Shown here: one piece after another, positions 27,900-38,116 of the stretch
Layout of the letters: each line of letters starts with the position of its first letter
Position numbering within the stretch: the first letter of the stretch is position 1
Source: Pythium myriotylum
Taxonomy: Eukaryota; Oomycota; Peronosporomycetes; Pythiales; Pythiaceae
NCBI GenBank assembly: GCA_023091665.1
Contig: JALJCQ010000015.1
Location: forward strand, 3,286,001-3,350,000
Reading direction: 5' to 3'
DNA: 64,000 bases
The notes under the pieces: model-generated
Told to the model about the DNA's origin: nothing
The model's database searches: none
The model's input: the letters and a program-made list of their open reading frames with translations, nothing else
Made by a program: the position numbers and the translations under genes

Positions 27900-30359
27900 T
27901 CACCACTGAAAATGGCAAAAAGGATTAGTCAACTCCGGGAAGCTTGAGGCATGCAAGTCGCATGACCAGCAGATTGTGCGGACTCGGTGCGGACCGATGA
28001 ACGACAGGATCATCCGCAATAACACTTCATCAAGAGCGCTCAGCACGAGGTGTCGGCGAAGTCGAGCGCGCGATCGAAGCTTTAGCCGCTGGACCGTGGA
28101 AGGGTCCGGATTGCGATCCACGAAGGACGCACAGTAACGCACAACGCTCAACATTCCCAGCCAAGCACTTCTCGCGTCGTTGAGAACCTGGTCTTGAAAG
28201 GGGGACAACAACCGTCTTGAAGACTCGCGCCACTTCTCGAGTGGCTGGATTTCGTGCAAATAGTCATCGGCTCGAATGAAAACTGTCTCTAAGACCAAGT
28301 TCGACGCCAGCATCTTTGCGATATCTAGGGTCTCGAAGGCTCCTGGTTCATGGTACGATGCAAATCCAATCAACCTCAGATGGCGGACCACCCGCGAGCC
28401 AGGATGCGTCGGATCGGATAGCATCTCCAGCAATGGTGCGAAGTCTTTCTTCGTATTACCTCTGCGATAGCAGACACCCGTCACACTCAGCATCGAGACT
28501 CGACATGGCTGCGACGGCGACTCGTATGCGTCGACCAGGTGTTTCAGGGTTCGCACATAACAACTTTCCAAGTTGAGCGTCTCCAAGTTCGGACAGCACT
28601 TCAACAAGAACTCAAGGTTTGGAAGTCTCAGCCACGCTCCGTGCTCATCACCATACGCTGTCCCAGTTAGTGATAACGACCGAAGCCATTTTCCATCCAA
28701 GCACGCAGTCAATCTAGCTATATCTTCCCATGTGCCTGCCGGGCCAATAAGAAGCTCCCTCAAACCAAAGCGAACCAATCTTTCCGGCTCCGACTTCGAA
28801 ACGTCCTTGCCGTATCTCACGGTATCTCGTATGGTTGCCTCGTCAATCAAGACCCAGCACAAACCAAACCCTCTGACCACAACACCCACCACAGCCAAAA
28901 TCGAGACAACTACCACCGCCTCGAGCTCCGTCGTTTGGGATGAAGTCCATACGGGTCGATTCCGGCGGCGAGGATCGAGAAACACGCTTGTAGCAGGACC
29001 TACCACGGCCGTACCGGACCCAGGCTTGAACCAAGTGCACATAGACGCACACAAAATATCTGGCATCAACGCTGACGCTACCATCTCTTCGACCATCTCC
29101 TGAAGAGGATGAATGGTACCACGCGCGTCACGAAGATGCTTCAAGTCATCCATGTTTCTGAATGTAACGCGCTCAACCGACAACGTGAAGTTTGCAGCAC
29201 GGTGTGAAGGCATTGTCGCTCGCAGAGGATGCAAGAGGCCGTATGCAAGCCACGCCCACTGATGGAACGGCACATTAGGGTGATAAGAGTTGCCGTACAT
29301 GAGCAAGGTTTCGAGACTGGGTGATATCGGTAGTAAAGAACACACAGTCGCGATTGACTCGAGAGTGAGGTGCCGACCAAGTCTCAACTTCACCAGAGAC
29401 TTTTGTTCGACTAGCAAGCTATACAGTAGCTCTCCAAACCCGATAACTTGGTCGATACGATCCGACTCCGGATACAAGAAGGCGTCCAACGTGAGACACC
29501 GCACGAAACTGCTACACAACAAAGAGCGCACACCACGAAGGTTGTTTGAGTGCAAAATAAAAGCGTGCTGGTGTCGAGGGTTGAGCGCGATTGATAGCTC
29601 GTGATTCGTCGGAAGCTGCAAACCACCAACTGTCGCAACGCCCGGCGATCCGTTCACGTTTGATTTGGACAGTTGAGGCAGCACTAAGCTCAACTTGACC
29701 CAGTCATGCTGCTCGAGAGTGATCGCACCATTGCATATACTCCCCTGGAGATTCCGGACAGTCATCGGCACACACAACTCGAGTTGGAGTACTCGAACTG
29801 GAGCCGACGTATATTTCTGCAATGTTCGAGTAGCAGCCTCTCTTCGCTCTAATATCCATCGCGGACAATTGCTAGTCGCATCCGTCCACGTTACCTGGCG
29901 CCACAACTCACTCATCCCACCCACCAAATCACTCGTCGCCCACTGCTCAAAGGCGACCGAGAAGCACGAGAACGCGAGCTTGTCAAACTGCAGCATCAAA
30001 TGGGCCGGAGGCTCAAACAATCGACTAACCCACCACCCGCGTGCAGGCATATTCTCGAAGTCTGTCCCATATGCAATCCAGAGATCAGCGACGGCGTTCC
30101 GCCAAAACCGGTGATTGCGATCGGGGGCGAAGCCTCGGCATCCACACAACATATTCACGACGTCGATCGCCACTCGCAGCTCATACCCGAGTCCATTGGT
30201 CAAGTCGGTGTCCGTCAAGCCCTCGCACATTAGCGACATCCACTCTTGCTTGAGCAGCGGTGGGTCGTCGCGTGCTGCTTGGAACACGAGTCGCTTGTAC
30301 AACACCCCGCAGTAGTCACGGAGAATGGCGAGCGCCTCATGCTCAGAGAGCTGGGGCAT
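27900..30359 (-). CDS. LRR-type protein, right copy
   Basis: 819 residues from the first ATG at 30359, same layout as the left copy. The two proteins are almost identical except for one block of about 105 residues near the C-terminus (encoded about 28210-28525), where about 18 substitutions cluster, for example CYRRGNTKKDF versus YYRSYNTKKDF and FIRADDYLHEI versus FVQTDDNLHEI. Only two differences were seen elsewhere over the aligned frame. It lies 3' of and in the same orientation as the protease gene, with 380 bp between that stop and this ATG. Confidence 0.75.
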   Translation of the reverse strand: MPQLSEHEALAILRDYCGVLYKRLVFQAARDDPPLLKQEWMSLMCEGLTDTDLTNGLGYELRVAIDVVNMLCGCRGFAPDRNHRFWRNAVADLWIAYGTDFENMPARGWWVSRLFEPPAHLMLQFDKLAFSCFSVAFEQWATSDLVGGMSELWRQVTWTDATSNCPRWILERREAATRTLQKYTSAPVRVLQLELCVPMTVRNLQGSICNGAITLEQHDWVKLSLVLPQLSKSNVNGSPGVATVGGLQLPTNHELSIALNPRHQHAFILHSNNLRGVRSLLCSSFVRCLTLDAFLYPESDRIDQVIGFGELLYSLLVEQKSLVKLRLGRHLTLESIATVCSLLPISPSLETLLMYGNSYHPNVPFHQWAWLAYGLLHPLRATMPSHRAANFTLSVERVTFRNMDDLKHLRDARGTIHPLQEMVEEMVASALMPDILCASMCTWFKPGSGTAVVGPATSVFLDPRRRNRPVWTSSQTTELEAVVVVSILAVVGVVVRGFGLCWVLIDEATIRDTVRYGKDVSKSEPERLVRFGLRELLIGPAGTWEDIARLTACLDGKWLRSLSLTGTAYGDEHGAWLRLPNLEFLLKCCPNLETLNLESCYVRTLKHLVDAYESPSQPCRVSMLSVTGVCYRRGNTKKDFAPLLEMLSDPTHPGSRVVRHLRLIGFASYHEPGAFETLDIAKMLASNLVLETVFIRADDYLHEIQPLEKWRESSRRLLSPFQDQVLNDARSAWLGMLSVVRYCASFVDRNPDPSTVQRLKLRSRARLRRHLVLSALDEVLLRMILSFIGPHRVRTICWSCDLHASSFPELTNPFCHFQW

Positions 30360-30738
30360 CGTTCTTATTACCTTGCAGGCGAGCTCAGCACCTCGGGCAG
30401 CAATGGCCTTGCTTGTGGAGTTGTGGAGCCGTTGGAGAAGAGGGGCGTGTGAGGTCTGGGACGTGGCACTTTCCCATCGCTTTCTTGAAGGCAACCGACA
30501 ACCGACACGGAACACAACTATTCAGTCAAACACGAGTCAGTCGATATAAGATGTAGTACGAACAGTCTTTACCTGAATGAAGAATGCGCGAGATGTGGAC
30601 GCAGCCGAATAGTTGCGATCCTAGCCGGGAATACCATCACCTCCGAATATTTGAATCCATGTAGTGGAACACGTGAATCTTTCATTGTGAATACGAATGG
30701 CATAGAAAACATAACAGCGAGGTAGGCCCAAAGCCGTG

Positions 30739-32961
30739 TTAGGCCTTGGTTGGTGTTCGACGCACCAAATATGCCTTGTGTCCACAAGCTGCACAAGCTT
30801 CCGTCTCTGGCTCGTTGTGTAGCGTGCAACGCGGACACGTCCATGGGAGAAAGCGCTGGAACGTGAGTGTGACAGGGTTTGGAGCTGTGAAGACCTTCTC
30901 AAGCACGTCGTACAGCGATTCCTTGGTGAACAACCCCCCATTGATCCCTAGCAATCGGTCTCCTAGCTTGATCGAGTCACTGGCTTCCGCGGTCAGCTTC
31001 TCACCAGCGCCGTTGGTCTCGAAACCCGACACAAGGAAGCTGCGGTCTCCTGTTTCAGCATTGTTGAACTCTTCTAGAACCAGTCCTAGACCTCCATCGG
31101 AGGCTGACAACTTGACGTCAAATACTTGCGATGGCAACAGCACTTCGGCCCCGTCTCCGCTTGTCTGTTGATCAGTCGTCGTTAGTCTAGAGACGGCGGC
31201 AGTGAGCTGGCTTAGAAATCCGTTCGCGGTCTTGCCTTGAGGCTCCGCCTCGCTCACTGTCGGAAGCGATCGAGGAGCGGCAGGCTCTACGAAGTTGTCT
31301 TCGAAAATCCTGTCACGATCGATCTCCTCTGCGTCCTCGCTCGGACGATGCACAGAATATTCACGCCTTCGCACCGCTCGCGGAAGCGATACCGACATGC
31401 GCATATCGTTGCTACCTTGAGAGACCGGTTTCACCTCGCGAGATAGGATACCGTTGAGTCTAGAGAGCGTATCCTGAGCAGATCGGTGCATCATCGAGAG
31501 ATGGTGGTCCTCGTCGTGCCATTTCTGGCTTCCGTTCCTTGACGATGGAAAGAAACTTGATGCCGGCGCTGTGTTGATAGGACTCACGGGAAGTTGGACT
31601 CGGGTCGTTTGAGGAGGCGGAGACGTCGTTGGCGACGTTGTGCCGCCGGGCGACGATGAGGAGGCGTTCACTGCAGTGCTCTTCTCTGTTGAAGGACTAG
31701 AGGTCGATGCGGTGTCGCTGTCTGTTGACTCCTCACTTGCTTCGGCCGATTCTTTCCACCACTGATGAATCTCGTTTGCTACTTCCTCCAGCTTCTCTTT
31801 CTCAATGCCTTTGCGTTCGTAAAAAATCAAAGTTGGCTGGTACACGCCTCGTTCGACCCGCGATCGCACTTCCTCCCACGTGCCAATCGGCTTGACACGC
31901 GTGTCGTCAAAGAGGAACCAACGCTCCATCGAAACACCGTTCTCCACCGTTCGGCTCTTGAAGAAGCCGACATAGTGGCGTCCGTAGTAGCAGACCATGC
32001 CTCGGAACACGTATTCGGACGAGCCGTGTGACGACTGGTCCACCCGGAACACTTTGGCGAGATCAAGTGTCTGCTGGTCCTCGGAGCCCTTCTTGGACCG
32101 CGCATTTTGGTTCGAGAGTAGCTCGAGCCAGGCCTTGACATCGGCCTTGCCCACGTTATCGCTCGCCCAGATAATGCTGGTCGCGAAAACCATGGGCAGC
32201 TTCAAAATCCACCGATTGAGCTGCATCTTGCCGGTCTTGCACGCGTCACACGAAGGCGAATACTCGGGCGCCACGCATCCTCCTTGCGCTTCCAGTCTCA
32301 GCACATCCTCGAGCGACTTTCCCTTGGCAAACTGGAGCAGCTCTTGAGCGTACACGCGGTAGAGAAAGTCCGTATTCATGAGCGGCTCGTTGGTCTCGCC
32401 GCACTGCCTGCAGCTCTTGAGTTCCATGAGGTTCATCTGGAAAAGCAAGTGCGCGAGGCACTGCGGCTCGCACACGATCGCCGACGCGTCTTCCACCGTC
32501 GACTGCGAGAGCTCGTCCTTGGACAGAAACTGCTGCCCGCGACGCAGCGTGAGCATGCGGTTGAACGTGTCCCAGTGGAGAGCGTCGAGAATGGCCTCGA
32601 GCGTCTCGGTCGCGTCGTTCATCGCGCCGACCTGGAACGTGTCGCCGAGCGCGAGGCGCACGCGGTCGACGTCCAGCACGGGCTCCTCGGCGAACTGGTA
32701 CATGATGAAGATCTGCTCGAGCTCGCAGAGCAGACACGAGCCGCGCGCGGCGCTCGCCTCGGCGGCCTTGGTGGGCTTGCCGCCAAAGCGGTGGTGGAGC
32801 GCGTGGTCGCCCGTCGAGATGAGCACGCGGCACGCGCGCAGGTGCCAGAGCGACTGGATGATGACGTTCAGGAAGCAGTTGTTCTCGCCCAGCTCGTTGC
32901 TGAGGCCCTTGCGGCGGCTCATAATGCGCGACTGGCCGAGCCAGGCGGACGCCGACATCAT
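30739..32961 (-). CDS. Ubiquitin-specific protease with PDZ domain and RanBP2-type finger
   Basis: Removes ubiquitin from proteins. 740 residues from the ATG at 32961. The USP Cys box GENNCFLNVIIQSLWH puts the nucleophile at about residue 29, and the His box is GRHYVGFFKSRT with a following WFLFDDTRV. Two CxxC pairs (CRQCGETN and CDACKTGKM) form the finger subdomain. After a long Ser/Thr/Pro-rich linker (about 410-600) comes a PDZ domain (VKLSASDGGLGLVLEEF, DSIKLGDRLLGING) and a C-terminal RanBP2 zinc finger (WTCPRCTLHNEPETEACAAC), which in other proteins binds ubiquitin. The frame is open upstream to 33219 but lacks ATG there. Divergent from the Psq-type gene at 33361. Confidence 0.93.
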   Translation of the reverse strand: MMSASAWLGQSRIMSRRKGLSNELGENNCFLNVIIQSLWHLRACRVLISTGDHALHHRFGGKPTKAAEASAARGSCLLCELEQIFIMYQFAEEPVLDVDRVRLALGDTFQVGAMNDATETLEAILDALHWDTFNRMLTLRRGQQFLSKDELSQSTVEDASAIVCEPQCLAHLLFQMNLMELKSCRQCGETNEPLMNTDFLYRVYAQELLQFAKGKSLEDVLRLEAQGGCVAPEYSPSCDACKTGKMQLNRWILKLPMVFATSIIWASDNVGKADVKAWLELLSNQNARSKKGSEDQQTLDLAKVFRVDQSSHGSSEYVFRGMVCYYGRHYVGFFKSRTVENGVSMERWFLFDDTRVKPIGTWEEVRSRVERGVYQPTLIFYERKGIEKEKLEEVANEIHQWWKESAEASEESTDSDTASTSSPSTEKSTAVNASSSSPGGTTSPTTSPPPQTTRVQLPVSPINTAPASSFFPSSRNGSQKWHDEDHHLSMMHRSAQDTLSRLNGILSREVKPVSQGSNDMRMSVSLPRAVRRREYSVHRPSEDAEEIDRDRIFEDNFVEPAAPRSLPTVSEAEPQGKTANGFLSQLTAAVSRLTTTDQQTSGDGAEVLLPSQVFDVKLSASDGGLGLVLEEFNNAETGDRSFLVSGFETNGAGEKLTAEASDSIKLGDRLLGINGGLFTKESLYDVLEKVFTAPNPVTLTFQRFLPWTCPRCTLHNEPETEACAACGHKAYLVRRTPTKA

Positions 32962-33360
32962 GGCGGGCGTTTGGAGCGACCCGGGCACGGGGGAACGCGG
33001 GGGGCGGCGCGATCGAAAGCTCTTGGAACGGCGCTGCACGCTGGCGCTGGTCGCGCGGTCGAGGACGCCGTCGGGGGCGCGTAGAGAGGCGCGCCGCTTG
33101 GGGTTCCTCCCGGTTCTCTCCAAGGTTTGCTTGAAGCCAGGGTCAATGTTCTCAAGGAAGAGGGCTTGGGTGTCCTCAGATTCTCTTTGGCAACTCAGAT
33201 CGGGTTTCTCAGATTCCAAATCGGGTTTAGAAGGAGCGCACGGGGGGAAGGTTTTAAGAGAGGCTGTGCGTGCTTCTCGCTAAGTAAACACTGAGTGGTT
33301 GTTGGCGAGTCTCATAAAGTGAACCACGAGCAGCTCCGAGAGAAAGAAAGGAAGGGCGTC

Positions 33361-33636
33361 ATGGGCCAGAAGGGCACGGGCCGCCGGCTCTCGGACCAGG
33401 AGCGCATGGAGATCATCGCCAAGCTCGAGGGCGACAAGCCGCGAGCCAGCGCCGCCGAGTGCGCGCGCCAGTACGGCGTCAGCTCGGCCGCGATCACTAA
33501 GCTCATGAAGATGAAGGACAAGATCAAACAGGACGGACATGAACAGCTCTGGTTTGACTTTAGTGACCTCTCTGGTCGCTATCGATTCCAGGTAGCTGAT
33601 GTATGTGCAGTATCAAGTGTGCGAACCTTAGGGTAG
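33361..33636 (+). CDS. Psq/HTH_CENPB N-terminal-type DNA-binding protein, short
   Basis: 91 residues. MGQKGTGRRLSDQERMEIIA, EGDKPRASAAECARQYGVSS and AAITKLMKMKDKIKQ form the first helix-turn-helix of pipsqueak/CENP-B-like proteins (recognition helix in VSSAAITKLM). Related oomycete proteins continue with a second HTH_CENPB half, which is missing; after KIKQ the sequence (GHEQLWFDFSDLSGR) looks unrelated, so the gene is either truncated or spliced to an exon I cannot see. Compare the gene at 9055-9972, which has only the second half. Confidence 0.55.
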   Translation: MGQKGTGRRLSDQERMEIIAKLEGDKPRASAAECARQYGVSSAAITKLMKMKDKIKQDGHEQLWFDFSDLSGRYRFQVADVCAVSSVRTLG

Positions 33637-33920
33637 TAAAAATGAAGGCGTCTGGGTGAAATCTTCTGCGTTGGCGTCGAAGATTCGCTGGGTTCACCAT
33701 TTCAACTTCAACTTGTATTGTAATGGTTGCAGTGAAGCATTCTTGGGTAGAATATTGTACCCATTGAACCTCAGACGGTCGTGCATGCGAAGTTTCGTGA
33801 ACCCAGCGATTGAGTAATTCCTTGGGTTACCAACTTGAGAGACCAAATCGTCTCCCATTCTAATATTTCCAAGTTTCAACTCAAGCGAACCGCTCATCGT
33901 CACCCCAGACTTCACCCACT

Positions 33921-34514
33921 ATGATCTACCGCCTGATCAACGGACTCGCAGCACTGATACTGCTCGCGACAACTGTGATCGCTTTCCCCGAATGCCCCCG
34001 CGAACTTCAGACCCTGCTCACCAGTGCTCACTGTAGTAATGCACTCGCTGGTCTCTCCCAGTCGCCTATGGCTGTGAGAATTGATGCGGCAGAAGACGCC
34101 TGTTCGTTGCTGCTCCACGCAACGCTTTCGGTGACATCATCTCTGCCGTGCACCACCAGTCTTAGAGCAAACCAGCCCGAGTTGTTACACGGCCGGAAGT
34201 CATTGCGTCGACTGTCAAGCGATGGCTACTTCAACGGCAAGCTCAAGTGCAAGTTCACGTCGCCGCAAAACGCGACTGAAATAGTCGCGAATGAGTTTGT
34301 TCTCCAGTGCGAGGAGATTCACCCCGACACCGGATTGCTGTGGCTGTGGATCGTAATCGGATGCCTCGCTCTACCCGCTGCAATCTGGCTTTTTTTCTAC
34401 TTTTGGGGCAAGACTGCAGTGTGTTTGAAGAAACGTCGCGAACGAAAGGAAGCAACCCGCACTGCTCGTCTCCTCGAAAAGGAGATGGGTCCTAGTGCGG
34501 TAATTGACTCCTAG
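33921..34514 (+). CDS. Secreted-domain single-pass membrane protein, copy 1
   Basis: 197 residues: a signal peptide (LINGLAALILLATTVIAFP), a Cys-containing ectodomain of about 125 residues (CPRELQTLLTSAHCSNAL, then LKCKFTSPQNATEIV with a glycosylation site), one membrane helix (LLWLWIVIGCLALPAAIWLF) and a short, very basic cytosolic tail (KKRRERKEATRTARLLEKE). It is a type I membrane protein of unknown function. A paralogue on the opposite strand at 38117-38749 shares the same layout and cysteines, and the two genes face each other across a GNAT gene and a multi-pass membrane gene. Confidence 0.72.
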   Translation: MIYRLINGLAALILLATTVIAFPECPRELQTLLTSAHCSNALAGLSQSPMAVRIDAAEDACSLLLHATLSVTSSLPCTTSLRANQPELLHGRKSLRRLSSDGYFNGKLKCKFTSPQNATEIVANEFVLQCEEIHPDTGLLWLWIVIGCLALPAAIWLFFYFWGKTAVCLKKRRERKEATRTARLLEKEMGPSAVIDS

Positions 34515-34920
34515 ATGAATCCTCGACTTGGATCCTCGCGTTCGTGCAATCTACACAAAGTCTGCCCAAAGCTTGTAGTGAATAACAACACTTCCAGACA
34601 CAGCGTGTCGCTCAAGTAAGCAAGATACAATAGGGCGAATATCACTACACGAATGTACCGTGAATATCTGATTGCACCTCTCACCGCATCCAAACGACGG
34701 TGGATTCAAAGCGCTATCCGGATTGAACCTATTGATCCATGGCTATCGTCACGAGGTCCGCAGTTTTTACTCTGGGTGAATCTCGGTGAAGCTCCTTTGT
34801 CGACGTTATGTGGCAGACCGTTTTCATGGTCAAACAACACTCGAACCATGCATGAGACGTGTATCTGTCAATTCAACTGTTATAGTCGGTGCTCGTACCC
34901 TCTGTTTGCTCTAGTCACTG
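34515..34920. other. Intergenic, nothing recognised
   Basis: About 400 bp between convergent genes. No supported frame, repeat or RNA gene. Confidence 0.5.
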
Positions 34921-35442
34921 TTAAGTCGTAGCGTGTGTCAATCGCTTCAGAAAAACGACTTTGTCCTCTCTATCAGCGTAGAAATCGGGAATCGTGGCGA
35001 CAGTGGCGTACCCCCGCCTGTCGTAGAAACGGCGAGTCGCAGCGTACTCATCGGAGCCTGCTGTCTCGACGATAAGCAGGCGAGCATTGTGCTCACTCGC
35101 CAACATGCGTTCGACTTCTGCCATCAACTGCGTGCCAAGTCCACGCCCCTGTGCTGTCTTGTGGACTGCGATGAGCAGAAGATTCCACACACGGTCTGTG
35201 ATCGTTTCGTACTTGACGTATGCGACGCCAATGGGATCGCTTGATTGATTCACATCAACCAATGCGAGCCAGATGGGCCTCGGCTCGCCGTTCTCATCTT
35301 GCTCGCTGGGTGGTGCGAGGTAGTCACTGAGCATCCCGGCCAAAAGCTCCGGTGGGAAGAGATCGGTCGTTGCAATGACTCGCTCAAGCGCTGGAATGTC
35401 GGCTTGCTGCACAGCACGAACTTGGATCGAGTTCTTCTCCAT
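34921..35442 (-). CDS. GNAT-family N-acetyltransferase
   Basis: 173 residues from MEKNSIQVRAVQQADIPALE. The acetyl-CoA pyrophosphate-binding loop of motif A is clear in LIAVHKTAQGRGLGTQLMAE (Q-G-R-G-L-G). The preceding strand PIGVAYVKYE and the motif B region AATRRFYDRRGYATVATIPD fit the family. It acetylates an unknown small molecule or protein amine. The frame is open upstream, with an alternative ATG at 35574 that would add 44 residues; the GNAT fold itself begins at IQVRAV, so I chose the shorter form. Confidence 0.85.
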   Translation of the reverse strand: MEKNSIQVRAVQQADIPALERVIATTDLFPPELLAGMLSDYLAPPSEQDENGEPRPIWLALVDVNQSSDPIGVAYVKYETITDRVWNLLLIAVHKTAQGRGLGTQLMAEVERMLASEHNARLLIVETAGSDEYAATRRFYDRRGYATVATIPDFYADREDKVVFLKRLTHATT

Positions 35443-35895
35443 TTGTGATCGACGTGGCGGATTGGAGAATGAGAACGACAAGATCCATTCTGGTTGTGTT
35501 CCATACTCAGACCCGATCCGACCAGACAGAACATGCCAAGAACGATCCAAACGGAGACAACCCGATTTTGCCATCTGAAATACCCCCTCTATAGTGCTCA
35601 CAAGTTGTTGAAAGGGTAAGTGTGATAGCAGTCAAACTTCAATATAGACTAGGCAGCCATGCTTACCTGCGATAATAAATGAAAATGTCTCCAAAAATTG
35701 CTCCCGCTCTTCATCCAGCGAGACACTGGCTATTCTTGCTACTTCCTCGACCCTCGACTAGGAACAAAGAGGAGTCTTATCTTGCACCGCGAACCAAGAA
35801 AGATATGCCTCGCCGTGTTTGGTTTGCGTCAAGACCACAGATTGGACAGGAAGTTGATCCTTTATCTTTCTGACGGTTCATTCCACGATCGAGGA

Positions 35896-37700
35896 ATGCA
35901 TTTCCGTGCATTTTGCCCCTTGAACAACCTTCGACGTCGACTCACCCATGTATGGGAGGCGACCCAAGTCGAGCTACAGGGGTATTACTCCCTCCAGAGG
36001 TTCGAGGAGCTCCTCGCGCACGCCAAAACGAGCTCTGCGACGAAGAACTGGGCCACAATCATGCTCGCACCGCTCCCCGCGCTGTTGGCTCTGTTGTTTA
36101 TTGATACACTGCCGCTCAACCCACCAGAGGCAGGTTTCATGCATCAAACGTCAGCTTTATACATAAGAATATGGGCGACGGCGTTCACAGGCTCGATGAT
36201 ATTTACTCGCGGCATCCACCTCAGCACTCCAGCACTCCCTCTCTCCCCTGGACGACTTCTGATCATGGCCATGGTCCCAGCAACTGCTACAACTCTTGCA
36301 TTTGCCGCGCTCGGTAAGTATTGGGTTTTCCCCACGCCTTTCGGGTTTCAACTTGCAGTCTTCCCGGGAATAATCATTGCGATGCTCATGTCTTGGTACT
36401 CGTGGAAAAGTGTCCTCACAAATGACTCAAAGGCGAAGGTCCGAGCTCGTTGCTACACACAAGCTCTCGCGGCCCAAGCAAACCTCTTCCCGGCGTACCT
36501 CGCCTACTCCACGGCATTCACCCTCGCTGGAGGAAAATATCAGCAAGTAGTAGCACTCTCTTTGCCCGTGTTGAAGGTGCTCTTCAAGAATCTCTTTCGC
36601 AAAGGCCTGTACTACGTCGAAGATCTCTCTCCAGTGGCAATTGCCTGCAGCATCGACGCTTTCCACGCCATGTTTGTGGCTACTACGATTCAACAAGGTG
36701 GAGGCCCGACTACAATCCTCTTTGTTGCAGTTGTTGACATTGTCCAACTACTCGTGTCCTACAACGAGATCTTTGCTTTAGTTCGTGATGTTAAGCGAAT
36801 CGCAGACGACAACAACTTAGCAGCTGTAGACGGATTCTCGAGTGGAAGCAAACGATGCCGCGCGCCTTGTGATCATTCACGATTGATCCCAACACTTCAA
36901 TTCAATCCCAGCATTGTTCATTTTTGCCTCTTTGTTATTGAGACCAACCCCCGGATCCGAGACCATCCTCGTGTTGCATTGCCCTGTTTCCTGCGAGAGC
37001 AAAAGGCAACACCCATCCAGCTTTCAGATGCGCGCGTTTCCCAGATCCTCCCCCAGGGGCAGCTCAACATCACAAGCAACCGAGGCAGAGAGGTTGTTAC
37101 TCTGACAGACCCACTGACCGATGACGAGAGAGCACAACTCCAGATCATATCCAGCACTTTCAAATTGCCGCACATGATCGAGTTCTATGTCTTGATCGAA
37201 TACATGGAGGTTGCTGTCGCGGCAATTTACAGTACGTCTGTTCCTGAAAGTGTTGATCAAAATGCAAAGACTAAATTACTTTTTCTGTATAACAAGCTCT
37301 GTACGTGATGGGAATGGCACATATGCCGAATCGAGTGTACTACAAGCAGTTCATTGCGCTCGACCGCGAAGAATTAGACATTACCATCGTGCAACTCGCA
37401 CTGTACACCTCTTTCGAGGCGGTATCACTCGTCCTGTTCTGCATGACGACCAATCTCCATCTTCAGCACGTTTCATCACTTCAGCAACTGGTGTTTGTGG
37501 TCCAGAAAGAGTGGAAGATCGTTGTACCGACCTTAGCGCTGTGGGCGGTCTTGGTAGTCATGTCCAATTTTGGACACGTGGGTACGTACCCCTTGGATGC
37601 ACTCCCACCGAAGAGATCACCCACCATTGGGCCATTATGTCGATTAGGAATGAATGGACTTCACCTTCCAGTTCGAGTGGGTGCGAGGTTCACATCATGA
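35896..37700 (+). CDS. Multi-pass membrane protein, divergent member of the local family
   Basis: Two exons, 35896-37231 and 37297-37700 (phase 1), about 579 residues. It follows the family plan: an N-terminal basic/aromatic stretch (YYSLQRFEELL in place of LGRYSVEKL), the segment DTLPLNPPEAG after membrane helix 1, YVEDLSPVAIACSIDAFHAM in place of LDDISTDVTICxVE, then LIEYMEVAVAAIY before the intron and four final helices. The intron sits at exactly the same codon as in the gene at 48152. The final family motif (DFTFQF) is found only in another frame at about 37661-37678, so the last 30 residues may be altered by a small indel or a mis-called intron. It is much more diverged than the 45-64 kb copies. 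Confidence 0.7.
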
Positions 37701-38116
37701 TGGAATGTAGATAATTTCAGGGCTCGATGCACTATTCGAAAGGCAATGAACAAGTTTCGAGTGAACAGCTTGAAGTTTAAAACGCAACAGGCTCTCGCAT
37801 GTTCAACTAGGCGGCGGCAACCATTGTCAAGATGAATTAGACGAGGAGAGTTTGGATGTATAGCAGTCACCTCCGAATGGCCATGCAGGGCTGCCAACGT
37901 GCACTGCAAAGCTGTTTCTCGGTGTGATAGAGACTTGGTCGGGCGATGACAAACCACGTGCGCCAGCGAGTCAGATAGAGACGATTCTGGCTTGAATGCA
38001 CGTACATGAACTTTGATTCTCGAAAGAATCTCCAGGATTTTTGCCGAACATGGCAAAAGTGAAAGGGCACGTTTTGGCGAAATTGATTGGAATGAAAATC
38101 ATTGCTTCAAGAGCTC

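Larger units (their letters stand above)
27069..30905 (-). repeat. Right arm of the 3.84-kb inverted duplication
   Basis: Partner of 18295-22132 (coordinates sum to 49200). It is contiguous with the complete protease gene on its outer side, which suggests that the LRR/protease side is the original locus, whereas the nuclease gene is more complete in the left arm. Confidence 0.92.
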
